This document shows, piece by piece, positions 1 through 7,900 of a stretch of DNA of 18,182 bases (within the stretch, counting starts at the first letter, position 1; each line of letters starts with the position of its first letter). This stretch comes from an uncultured Agathobaculum sp. (lineage in GTDB: Bacteria > Bacillota > Clostridia > Oscillospirales > Butyricicoccaceae). The notes beneath the pieces were generated by a model that had not been told where the DNA came from, ran no database searches, and worked only from the letters and a program-made list of their open reading frames with translations. The DNA is taken from the NCBI GenBank assembly GCA_934504345.1, contig CAKSVR010000041.1, forward strand, positions 1 to 18,182. The letters run 5' to 3'. Made by a program: the position numbers and the translations under genes.

Positions 1-127
1 CGCACTACAACCTTGTTCATATCGAACAAAAGTTTAAGCACATCGTTGTTTAATTTACAAGGTACAATCTGCTGTTTCTCAAGAGTTTACCGAACTTTTC
101 GTTCGTCTTAACCTCTCGCTCAACAGC
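1..127 (-). other. Structured transcript leader, rRNA-operon-like; gene lies left of the window
   Basis: Leftward leader of the promoter at 134..162. The predicted transcript starts near 127 and folds at once: 122-127 pairs with 71-76 (GCTGTT/AACAGC), 113-116 with 82-85, and 101-105 with 91-95 around a short A-rich loop. At 62-45 the minus strand reads CCTTGTAAATTAAACAAC, which resembles the CTTGAAAACT-AACAA segment common in rRNA leaders and spacers of Firmicutes (boxA-like antitermination region). A second small hairpin (13-18 with 24-29) follows. No credible start codon with a ribosome binding site is seen, so I read it as untranslated leader, probably of a 16S rRNA gene just outside the window. 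That assignment is inference from the leader and promoter strength; a tRNA or other stable RNA is possible. Confidence 0.5.
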
Positions 128-133
128 TTGTTT

Positions 134-162
134 AGTATACCGCAGAAATCCCCGGCTGTCAA
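134..162 (-). promoter_or_regulatory. Near-consensus sigma-A promoter with A/T-rich upstream element
   Basis: On the minus strand TTGACA (162-157, 6/6 consensus) is followed by a 17-base spacer and TATACT (139-134, 5/6 consensus). Directly upstream (about 163-195) the strand is rich in A and T runs, like the UP elements of rRNA promoters. This is the strongest promoter in the window and drives transcription leftward out of it. An open frame that reads across it (minus strand 232 to 50) is a by-product of the A-rich sequence. Confidence 0.8.
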
Positions 163-253
163 CACTTTTCTGCAATTTTTTCAAAAAATGTTTTTCCATA
201 CCGGGAGGTATACTTTCGCGCCCACTGTCCATACTTCCCTGTGAGGTGAAATT

Positions 254-427
254 ATGGAGTATTTCTGCAATCTGACCGCACTTTTATCCATCGACAGTGC
301 CGCACACGACTGTTTCGCTGCGCTGCCGCCATCCGTCAAACAGGCACTCGCCGCACGCGGCGCCCAGCTGCACACGCGGGACGATCTCCTGCTCTGTGCA
401 GTCAAACTGCTGACCGATGTGCAATAA
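254..427 (+). CDS. Small conserved-type hypothetical protein (57 aa)
   Basis: A short plus-strand gene, the only one on that strand. ATG at 254 follows a good ribosome binding site (GAGGTGA at 243-249) at normal spacing, and the TAA at 425-427 lies four bases before a perfect intrinsic terminator; start signal, compact frame and terminator support a real gene. The product is 57 residues, mildly acidic, with no signal peptide or membrane segment. It has a pattern of leucines and alanines suggesting two or three short helices (MEYFCNLTALLSID at the N-terminus, LPPSVKQALAARG in the middle, DDLLLCAVKLLTD at the end). The LPPxVKQ centre resembles small uncharacterised Clostridia proteins I have seen, but I cannot name a function. 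A possible -10 (TATACT, 209-214) lies upstream with no good -35. It is transcribed away from the leftward rRNA-type promoter and converges on the five-gene operon. Confidence 0.6.
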   Translation: MEYFCNLTALLSIDSAAHDCFAALPPSVKQALAARGAQLHTRDDLLLCAVKLLTDVQ

Positions 428-431
428 CAAA

Positions 432-458
432 CGCCCTGTGAAATGCACAGGGCGTTTT
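432..458. terminator. Bidirectional intrinsic terminator
   Basis: A perfect 9-bp stem (CGCCCTGTG 432-440 / CACAGGGCG 446-454) with a five-base loop. Rightward it is followed by TTTTCGTT, serving the 57-aa gene. Leftward it is followed by TTTGTTATT, serving the transglutaminase gene whose stop is at 463-461. It is shared by two convergent genes. Confidence 0.85.
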
Positions 459-460
459 CG

Positions 461-2776
461 TTATGCTCTTGCCGTGAACAGGCGGAAATACCGCAGCTTG
501 AGCCGCATTTTCCAGCTTTTCTTCACTTCGCGGCCGAAAAGCAGATACACGAACTGATTCAGTGCGCGTTCTTCGTACGGTTCGAGCGGAATACCGCCGT
601 ACACCGTCTTTTCCAGCAGGCCGCAGATGCGCCGATACTCGCCGGGCGCGATGGACGGCAGCCTCTCCGCCACCTGACGGTCGGTTTCGTCCGTGTCCCA
701 GCCGAGCGATGCCTCGATCCCCCACATCGACAGCAGCGCGAACATCTGCTTCTGCGTGTGCCGGATGCGCTTCTCCGCAGACCATTTACGGCGGCAGCGC
801 CGCTCATGCCACAGCAGGACTGCACAGGTCAGCTCCATCGCGCACAGCAGCAGCGTTGCCAGCAGCAGCAGTACGCCAACGATGCCGAAGCCAAATGCCG
901 TCACATTCCGGATGACCTTGACTGCCGTTTCCCTGCGGCCCGCACCGCTGCCCGAAGGCTCGAGCACCTGATCTGCGCCCGCGCTGTTCTCATCGATGGC
1001 AGCCGTCTTGCGGACCGTATCCGGCAGGCCCACCATCTGCTGGAGCGCGACTGCATCAAAGTAGAAGCCCGGTGTCACATCGACCGGCAGCCAGCCCACA
1101 CCGTCAAAGTAGACCTCTGCCCATGCGTGTGCATCCTGACCGGTCAGCTCCACCGTGCCGTCCGCGCTGGTTTCGGTTTTGGAAACCGGCAGATAGTAGC
1201 CCTCCGCGTAACGCGCGGGAATGCCGTGCGCGCGGAGCGCCTGCACCGCCGTCGAGGCATACAGCACTGCATTTCCCTCTCGCGATTCGGTGAGAAAATA
1301 TCCGATCCGGTCGGTATCCTCCGGTGCGGCAGGCACAGTGTCCGTATAGGTCACGCGCGTTTTCAGCACCTCGCGGATGCGGGTCAGCGCGCTGTAAATG
1401 CCGTCGTTTTCGGTGTCGTAGTCCTCCCAGAATACGCGGTCGAGCAGCGGCTGAAGCTCCTCGCTCACCGCCACATAATTATCGTACACAAAGCCGCGAT
1501 AGACCGACTCCGCCTGCGCGTAGCCGCTCTGCGCCTCGGTCTGCGGGTCGCTGACCCAGCCCTCCGCGACGGTGAGCTCCGCCGGCCGCGTGCCGGAAAC
1601 CTCTTCCATCGTATAGCTGCGCTGACCGAACAGGCCGCGGCTGCGAATGCCGCTGTCCTTATCCGCTTTCATGGATTTAGCCGCCAGCGCAGCCAGAGAG
1701 GCGGGTGCGTACACACTGTCGCGCGAAGCGCCGCTGTCCGTCACCTCCAGCAGATTGGGCTCGGGCGTGCTTGCGTCATCGCACAGCGCATAATACTGCG
1801 CCGACTGCGTGAGCGGGTCAAAGCCCTGTGCCGACAGCCACTCCAGCATACCGACATTATCGCCGCCGAATGCCGCATCCGGCAGCGGCTCCCACACGCC
1901 ATTCTCGTATCGGCCGCCGACATAGCCGCGCAGATAGAGCGCCTTCTGCTGCCCGGTCTTGACGTTCAGCATGGGTTCCTCGCTTGCGTGGAGCAGCTCA
2001 GCCTGCGCCAGATCGCCCTGCGGGAGCGTATCCGCGCCGTAGCGGATGTCGTGGACGTTCTGTATCAGGTTTTCGCGGAAATTGTCGATCGAAACCATAT
2101 TGGCATCCGGCCAGCCGACCGCGCACACGCACAGGAGCACAGCCAGCACGATGCTCCACTGCACGCCGCGCCGCATCACGTTTTCCGCGCTGCCCGAAAT
2201 ACGCATACCGATCTGCCCGATCAGCAGCAGCACGCACGCCAGCGGCAGGAATGCCTCGCTGAACAGCGAGAGCAGCAGCCAGAACGCACAGTACGCGGTG
2301 CAGACCGACATTTTCCGGCTGGCCGCGATGCGCCAGGCAAGTATACCGATGCACACCGCCGCCAGCAGCGCGAACGCCATGCAGTCCCGCTCGGAGCCGT
2401 CACCGGCAAACAGCGCAAGACCGCCCTCGTGTATCTCGTTCCACCGCGTTAGCATAGCATTGATCCACGCCCGGCCTCCGGCGAGATAGCCTCGGAATCC
2501 GGTCAGCACGAACACGACAGGCAGCGGCAGCAATCCGGCATAACGCACCGACGGGATGCGCCTTGCGGCAAGGCCGCTCACCGCGCCGCAGAGCGCACTC
2601 AGCAGCGCCGCCGCGAACACCGCCGGCAATGCGGGCGCCCAGCTCCCCCAGAGCCGGTCCATCGCCAGCAGCGCACCGCCGATGAGCAGCCCAGCCAGCA
2701 GCAGCGTCCACGCCGCCGCCAGATATGGATTTGTCTTTTCCGTCGGCTGATACCGCCGGATCGCAGCTTGCTTCAT
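461..2776 (-). CDS. Multi-spanning transglutaminase-like membrane protein, predicted catalytic Cys missing
   Basis: Last gene of the five-gene operon. About 771 aa: six or seven membrane helices in residues 19-222, a large extracytoplasmic part (about 223-625), one more helix (about 627-652) and a basic cytosolic tail. This is the layout of TgpA/DUF3488-type transglutaminase proteins that accompany DUF58 and MoxR. The transglutaminase core is at about 490-575, with the Arg-x-x-Gly-Ile-Pro-Ala-Arg signature and the His (H550) and Asp (D566) of the triad. The position of the nucleophilic Cys (G-x-C-x-x-F/Y-A) reads G-N-A-V-L-Y-A, with codon GCA at 1270-1268 (A503). The enzyme is therefore probably inactive as a protease or cross-linker unless another residue substitutes. 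Start: ATG at 2776 has GGAG six bases upstream; an in-frame ATG at 2788 (four residues longer) lacks a clear site. The gene begins 22 bases after the DUF58 stop. Confidence 0.85.
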   Translation of the reverse strand: MKQAAIRRYQPTEKTNPYLAAAWTLLLAGLLIGGALLAMDRLWGSWAPALPAVFAAALLSALCGAVSGLAARRIPSVRYAGLLPLPVVFVLTGFRGYLAGGRAWINAMLTRWNEIHEGGLALFAGDGSERDCMAFALLAAVCIGILAWRIAASRKMSVCTAYCAFWLLLSLFSEAFLPLACVLLLIGQIGMRISGSAENVMRRGVQWSIVLAVLLCVCAVGWPDANMVSIDNFRENLIQNVHDIRYGADTLPQGDLAQAELLHASEEPMLNVKTGQQKALYLRGYVGGRYENGVWEPLPDAAFGGDNVGMLEWLSAQGFDPLTQSAQYYALCDDASTPEPNLLEVTDSGASRDSVYAPASLAALAAKSMKADKDSGIRSRGLFGQRSYTMEEVSGTRPAELTVAEGWVSDPQTEAQSGYAQAESVYRGFVYDNYVAVSEELQPLLDRVFWEDYDTENDGIYSALTRIREVLKTRVTYTDTVPAAPEDTDRIGYFLTESREGNAVLYASTAVQALRAHGIPARYAEGYYLPVSKTETSADGTVELTGQDAHAWAEVYFDGVGWLPVDVTPGFYFDAVALQQMVGLPDTVRKTAAIDENSAGADQVLEPSGSGAGRRETAVKVIRNVTAFGFGIVGVLLLLATLLLCAMELTCAVLLWHERRCRRKWSAEKRIRHTQKQMFALLSMWGIEASLGWDTDETDRQVAERLPSIAPGEYRRICGLLEKTVYGGIPLEPYEERALNQFVYLLFGREVKKSWKMRLKLRYFRLFTARA

Positions 2777-2798
2777 TCGTAACTCCATTCAGATCGTG

Positions 2799-3971
2799 TC
2801 AGCAGAGGACACGATATTCCTCATTTTCCTTTTGGTCGGTCGGTATCTCCAGCAATTCGCACGAGCCTGCGCGATCCATGCGGACGGTTTCCGCCTCGGA
2901 CACCGCGCTGAGCACCATAACGCCGACACGGTTGTCCAGCCCGCCGAGCGGCTGCTCATACCGTCCTGCCGAGAAGATCAGCAGACGGGTAAAATACCGG
3001 TCGAGATGCTCCATCACAAAATACTGCAAGCCCGCGCCTGCGCGCTCCCGGATCGGAAAACTCAGCCAGCGCGGCAGCAGCTCGTTAAATTCGTGCTCGG
3101 TGTGTACCTCATACAGCTCCACGCCGTTCTCGGTGGGCAGCACGCAGCAGAACGGCACAGCGCGGCGGATCAGCTGTTCGCCGATGGAGGCCGCAATGGC
3201 CGCCGCCGTGTTCAGCTCCTCGCGGCTGACCGGGCCGTTCGCGCCGACGCGGCCGAAATCCGGCAGCAGCGCGATGTTGTAGTGCGACGGGTCGCTCGCC
3301 TGCCGCACGATCAGGTTGTCGGTCTTGCCGGACAGCTTCCAGTGGATGGTCCGCACATCATCACCGGGGACATATTCGCGGATGTCGAACATTTCGCTCG
3401 GGTCGCTGCCCTTGCGGTTCTGCATCATGCCATCGGTGCGGGTCGCGCCGATGGTCGCATCCGACAGCTCGGTCACCAGCCGCAGCTGCCGCGGATAAGT
3501 GACGGCCCGCACGGTGTCAAACGGCGCCGCTTTCACGCGGAACAGGCCGAACAGGTCGCATATCTGTATGGAAACGCACTGAAATTCCACTCTGCCGCAC
3601 AGGACCATCGGCATACCGATCGTGTATTCGCTCTGTCGGCCGTCCAGCTCGAACAGCAGGCTTTTGTGCTCCTCGAGGCCGAACATCTCGTTGCGGACGT
3701 TCAGCTCCACCAGAATGCTGTTCGCTGCCAGCAGCTGCCGCCGCGAGGAAAACGCGAACGTCATCCTCGCGATGTCGCCCTCACGGCCGCCGGAATGCAG
3801 CCGCACATGGGTTCGCAGATTGCGCGCATCCCGCTTGGTGAGCAGCGCCGTCACCAGCGCCGTCAGCACCATCATCAGCAGCACGATCAGCAGGAACGGC
3901 TTGCTGAATGCCAGCAGCAGCACGGCCAGCAGCGCCAGAGTCAGGGCAAAGCCCAGCCGGTTTTTCCACAT
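2799..3971 (-). CDS. DUF58 family membrane-anchored protein
   Basis: 390 aa. Two hydrophobic segments at residues 6-22 and 25-44 anchor it to the membrane; the rest is predicted cytosolic. The DUF58 signature is clear at 198-212 (REYVPGDDVRTIHWK), followed by a degenerate von Willebrand A-like C-terminal region. DUF58 proteins are nearly always encoded beside a MoxR ATPase and often a transglutaminase-like protein, as here, and are thought to be partners or clients of the ATPase; the biochemical role is not established. ATG at 3971 has GAGGTG upstream that overlaps the moxR stop, and only six bases separate the two genes, so translation is probably coupled. Confidence 0.9.
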   Translation of the reverse strand: MWKNRLGFALTLALLAVLLLAFSKPFLLIVLLMMVLTALVTALLTKRDARNLRTHVRLHSGGREGDIARMTFAFSSRRQLLAANSILVELNVRNEMFGLEEHKSLLFELDGRQSEYTIGMPMVLCGRVEFQCVSIQICDLFGLFRVKAAPFDTVRAVTYPRQLRLVTELSDATIGATRTDGMMQNRKGSDPSEMFDIREYVPGDDVRTIHWKLSGKTDNLIVRQASDPSHYNIALLPDFGRVGANGPVSREELNTAAAIAASIGEQLIRRAVPFCCVLPTENGVELYEVHTEHEFNELLPRWLSFPIRERAGAGLQYFVMEHLDRYFTRLLIFSAGRYEQPLGGLDNRVGVMVLSAVSEAETVRMDRAGSCELLEIPTDQKENEEYRVLC

Positions 3972-3977
3972 GGCCGA

Positions 3978-4916
3978 TCACACCTCGGTCTGGTCCGGCT
4001 TGATCTTCCGCATGATCTCCTGCAAAACCTGCTGTGCGGTCACGCCCTCTACGCGGGCCTGCGGGCGCAGCGCCAGACGGTGCGCGCACACATCGAGGAA
4101 CACATTCTGCACATCCTCGGGCACAACGTAGTTGCGCTCACGCAGGACGGCGCTCGCACGCGCCATCTTGACCAGTGCGGCCACGCCGCGCGGCGAAATG
4201 CCGAGCTCCACCAGCGGATGGCTGCGGGTTTCCTCGCACAGACGGATAGCATAGGCCAGCACGCCGTCGGTCATGCGGACCGAGGTGAGGTAGTTCTGCA
4301 CTTCGAGCAGGTTCTGCGCGCTGGTGACGGCGCGGATCTCCTGCAGCGGGTTGTTGTAGCGCTGGGCGTTGATGATCTTCATCTGGTTCTCCAGTGTCGG
4401 ATAGCCGATGGACAGACTGACCATAAAGCGGTCGATCTGGCTCTGCGGCAGCGGCTGCGTGCCCGCCGAACCCAGCGGGTTCTGGGTTGCAATGCAGATG
4501 AACGGCGCAGGCAGCGCGTGCGTTTCACCGTCCACGGTGATGGTGTGCTCCTCCATGACCTCGAGCAGCGCGGACTGCGTTTTCGGCGAGGTACGGTTGA
4601 TCTCGTCGGCCAGCAAAAGCTGACAGTTGGCCGCGCCCTCGCAATACTCGAAGTGATTGGTTTCGCGGTTGAACACCGTAAAGCCCGTGATGTCGGACGG
4701 CAGGGTATCCGGTGTGAACTGAATGCGCTTGTTGCTCAGGCCCAGCGCATGAGAGAATGCCACCGCCAGCGTGGTCTTGCCCACGCCCGGGCAGTCCTCG
4801 AGCAGTACATGGCCGCCGGCGTAAATCGTCATCAGAACTTTCTCTACAATGTCATTTCGGCCGATAAACGCCTTGTTGACCTCGGAAATGATCTGCTTGG
4901 ACTGTTCAACAATCAT
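3978..4916 (-). CDS. MoxR family AAA+ ATPase
   Basis: 312 aa, usual length for MoxR. Walker A at 44-49 (GVGKTT), Walker B at 103-108 (ADEINR), sensor-1 region around 143-147 (ATQNP), then the Q-x-x-I-D-R-F segment at about 158-164 with the likely arginine finger, and a C-terminal lid domain. MoxR proteins are chaperone-like ATPases that remodel or mature partner complexes, typically through a DUF58 or VWA protein; the next gene is DUF58. The start codon overlaps the stop of the preceding repeat-protein gene (ATGA, 4916-4913), which implies translational coupling. No signal peptide; cytosolic. Confidence 0.95.
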   Translation of the reverse strand: MIVEQSKQIISEVNKAFIGRNDIVEKVLMTIYAGGHVLLEDCPGVGKTTLAVAFSHALGLSNKRIQFTPDTLPSDITGFTVFNRETNHFEYCEGAANCQLLLADEINRTSPKTQSALLEVMEEHTITVDGETHALPAPFICIATQNPLGSAGTQPLPQSQIDRFMVSLSIGYPTLENQMKIINAQRYNNPLQEIRAVTSAQNLLEVQNYLTSVRMTDGVLAYAIRLCEETRSHPLVELGISPRGVAALVKMARASAVLRERNYVVPEDVQNVFLDVCAHRLALRPQARVEGVTAQQVLQEIMRKIKPDQTEV

Positions 4917-7900
4917 TCTGTTTCTCCTTTTTCCTCTGTACTTTCCTCCGCGGAGGCGGTGTCCTCCCCCGCATTGACGGGCGGCTCCGCCGGGATCACG
5001 ATCTCGTGAACGCCGTCCTCCATCGGGAGGACGACCGGCTCGTTTACCGGATCGGTGGACGGAGTGCTATCGGTGCCCTCCTCCTCGTCCGCGCCGCCGC
5101 TCGGCTCGTTGGCCGAGCCGTCTTCGATGATGCTGCCGCCGCTCGAGCCCGAATCCGTGTCCGGACTGGGGATCGGGGTCAGCTCGCCGTCCTCCTCCGG
5201 AGGATTCTGGTTGTCCGGCTCGAGCATTTCCGCATCGCGGCCCAGCTTAAAGCTGAGCTCCTTTACCGGTTCCGGTGTAAACGGTGCAAAAATATCTTCA
5301 TATACCACCATCATGGACCGCAGATGGTTCTCCACCGGCAGCAGGAGCTCCGTCATTCTCGCGTGTATATCGTCTTGGGTCGCATCCTCGCCCAGCTCTG
5401 CTGCGATCGCGGCATACATATCATCGTAGTCTGCATAGCCTGCCATCGGATATACCCACCGCTCGATGTAATCCAGATATGCATCCTTGATAAGATTCAG
5501 ATCGCTGTCGATTACCAAAATCTCGATGGTGAGCTTGTCCTCGTCCACACCGAAGCTGAAGCCCTCTCCTCGGGTGGGATTCAGCAGTGCCGGCGGTGTT
5601 TCGTTGTAAAAATCCAGTGTCAGTTTATTACTCCGGACACCGCGGAATGCATTCTGCTCGATACCGGATATACCATCCCGGAAATCGACCTGACTCAGAT
5701 TCGGCGAAGTCCGGAACATATCCGCACCGATGTTGAACGAACGCCACCACGGGAAATCCAGCATCGATCTCTGCAGGACTGCGCTTTCCAGACCGGACGG
5801 CGCGCCGTTAACGGTCGTATCGCCCATGTTGTTCACACGGAACGGATAATAGTCTGTCGGCTCGTCAGCTTCGCCGGCGCCCAGCAGCCTGCGGATATTG
5901 TTCTCCACATCGATCAGTTTCTGCTTGGTGCGTGCGTCGGTTTCCTCATCGATCCCCACTCCATCCGGAAGCTCATAGCCTCCAATCATATCATTCAAAA
6001 CTTCCATCTGGGTGTTGTTCCAAAGCGTTTCATAGCCGGTCGTGCTGCCGTCGCTCAGACTGCCGAGCATGGCATAGCGCCAGTCGCGGATGTAATACGG
6101 CGCCACGCGGTCCGGCTCCGCAGCGATGATATGCACTTTGGCGACCGTGTCGTCCCATGTCCAGTCATAGTTGAACGTAAACGGTGAATTTGCACCGTAT
6201 ACGGCCAGCTGCGGTACATGATAATCCGTGATGGTGACATCCTCCAGCGCCGAGCAGCCGCCGAACAGATTGGCAAAGAGCGTGCTGGCGGCACCGGTGT
6301 AATCATACGCCGCAAAGCCGGTCATCATAGTGAATTTCGCAAGGCTCCTGCAATCACTGAAGCAGCCCCCATCCAGCCTCTTCACCGCTTTGTGCAGGAC
6401 CACCTCGGTGATGTCCGTGCCCATGAAAGCGTCGTTTCCGATGCAGCAGATCATGGCATCCACCTTGCCGGTCAGACCGGTGTTCGTGAATACCTCATTA
6501 TCGATATACCCCAGCTCCGTCAGTTCTTCCCAGTTAAGCGTGTAAGTGCCGGTCGTGCCGTAAAAGGCCTGATTGAACAGCTCGATCGTGGCAGTCGGCA
6601 GCGTGAGCGCACCCTCCGTACAGCGGCCCGAGCGCAGACCCAGCCACGGTTCATCCTCTGTGTCCGTACCGTACAGCATTTCTGTGCTGCCGATATTGAC
6701 CAGCGCAAATCCGGCCACGCCGGATAGCTCATCAAACGCCGTCCAGCTTTCGTCATAGCCATACTGTGCATTGGTCGGTGCATACAGCGTAGTCGCCGAT
6801 GCGCCGGTGTTGATCGAATAGCCATTCAGCTCACAGTCTATCGCATTGGAGGCGATAAAGCTCATCGATGTACACTTGTCAAATGCCAGATTGCCTATCG
6901 TCACCTCGCCCGTGGTGTCGATCAGCACGCCCTCCAGACCCGTACAGCCATAGAACGCGCGTGCGCCGATGTCATTGACGGTTTCCGGCAGCAGCGCCCA
7001 TTGCAGCGCCGTGCATTTCTCAAATGCGCCGTCTGCAATGCCGGTCACGCTGATTTTACCGTTTCCGGTGTCGATCTTGCCGTCAAAGATGTGCGTTTCC
7101 GGAGAGCCGTTCATCAATACCGCTTCTCCCGTCGCAGCATCCACAAAATAGATTTCACCGACCGCTGTCTGCCGCAGCACAACCGTGTGAACCTTTTCAC
7201 TCAGCTGACTTTCCGCCAGCCACGCATCGAGGCTCTCTGCCTGTGCTTGCGTGCTGCATACGATCGTTGTTACGCCGCTGTCCGCAAAGCTCCCGGCATC
7301 AAATTCCGGCACAATGCGGCTTTCCTTGGACAGCACGAGCTTCTTCAGATTGGGCGCATCAGCAAAAGCATTGGCCTCGATCTTTGTCACATCGCCCGGA
7401 ATGGTGTAATAGCCATCCCGAACAAACACACGGTTGAGTGTTTGGCCGTTGTTCGAGAAGATCGCATCATTCTTTACGACAGCATCGCTGTCCGATGCAA
7501 TGATCTCTATGCCCGTGCCGCTCAGATCGCGATGCTGATCGACAAAATCGTTCATCAGGTCACTCGGTACGACAACAACGCCCGTTGTCATGCCGCCGAA
7601 GTCGATCTCCGGCAGTGTACCATCCGTGCGCTCCTGCAAAACGACACTGCCGATATTGGTATCCTCCGGCAGCACCACCTTATCGACGTCCGCCGGAATG
7701 ACAAGATCGTTCACGCTGTACGGAATGCCGAGATACGCCGTGCCGTCCTTGTTTGTCAGGATGGAACAACCGTTTTCGTCGGTTTTCGTGCTGTACATCG
7801 GATTTTCCGCATCTACGACATAGCCCGTGTTGACACGAAGATTGCTGTTCGAGGTATCGACTTGCAGCACCGTATCCGGCAGCTTGAGCGTATTGACCGC

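Noticed and set aside
50..232. 60-codon minus-strand frame at the left edge
   Set aside because: It reads straight across the strong promoter (134-162) and into the untranslated leader, with no ribosome binding site.
443..5009. Very long plus-strand open frames (443-2452 and 2796-5009, over 600 codons each)
   Set aside because: They lie exactly opposite well-recognised genes, are rich in Arg/His/Gln as expected for antisense of GC-rich codons, and have no ribosome binding sites. Shadows. The same holds for plus-strand frames opposite ligA, gatCAB, the kinase and the LRR gene.
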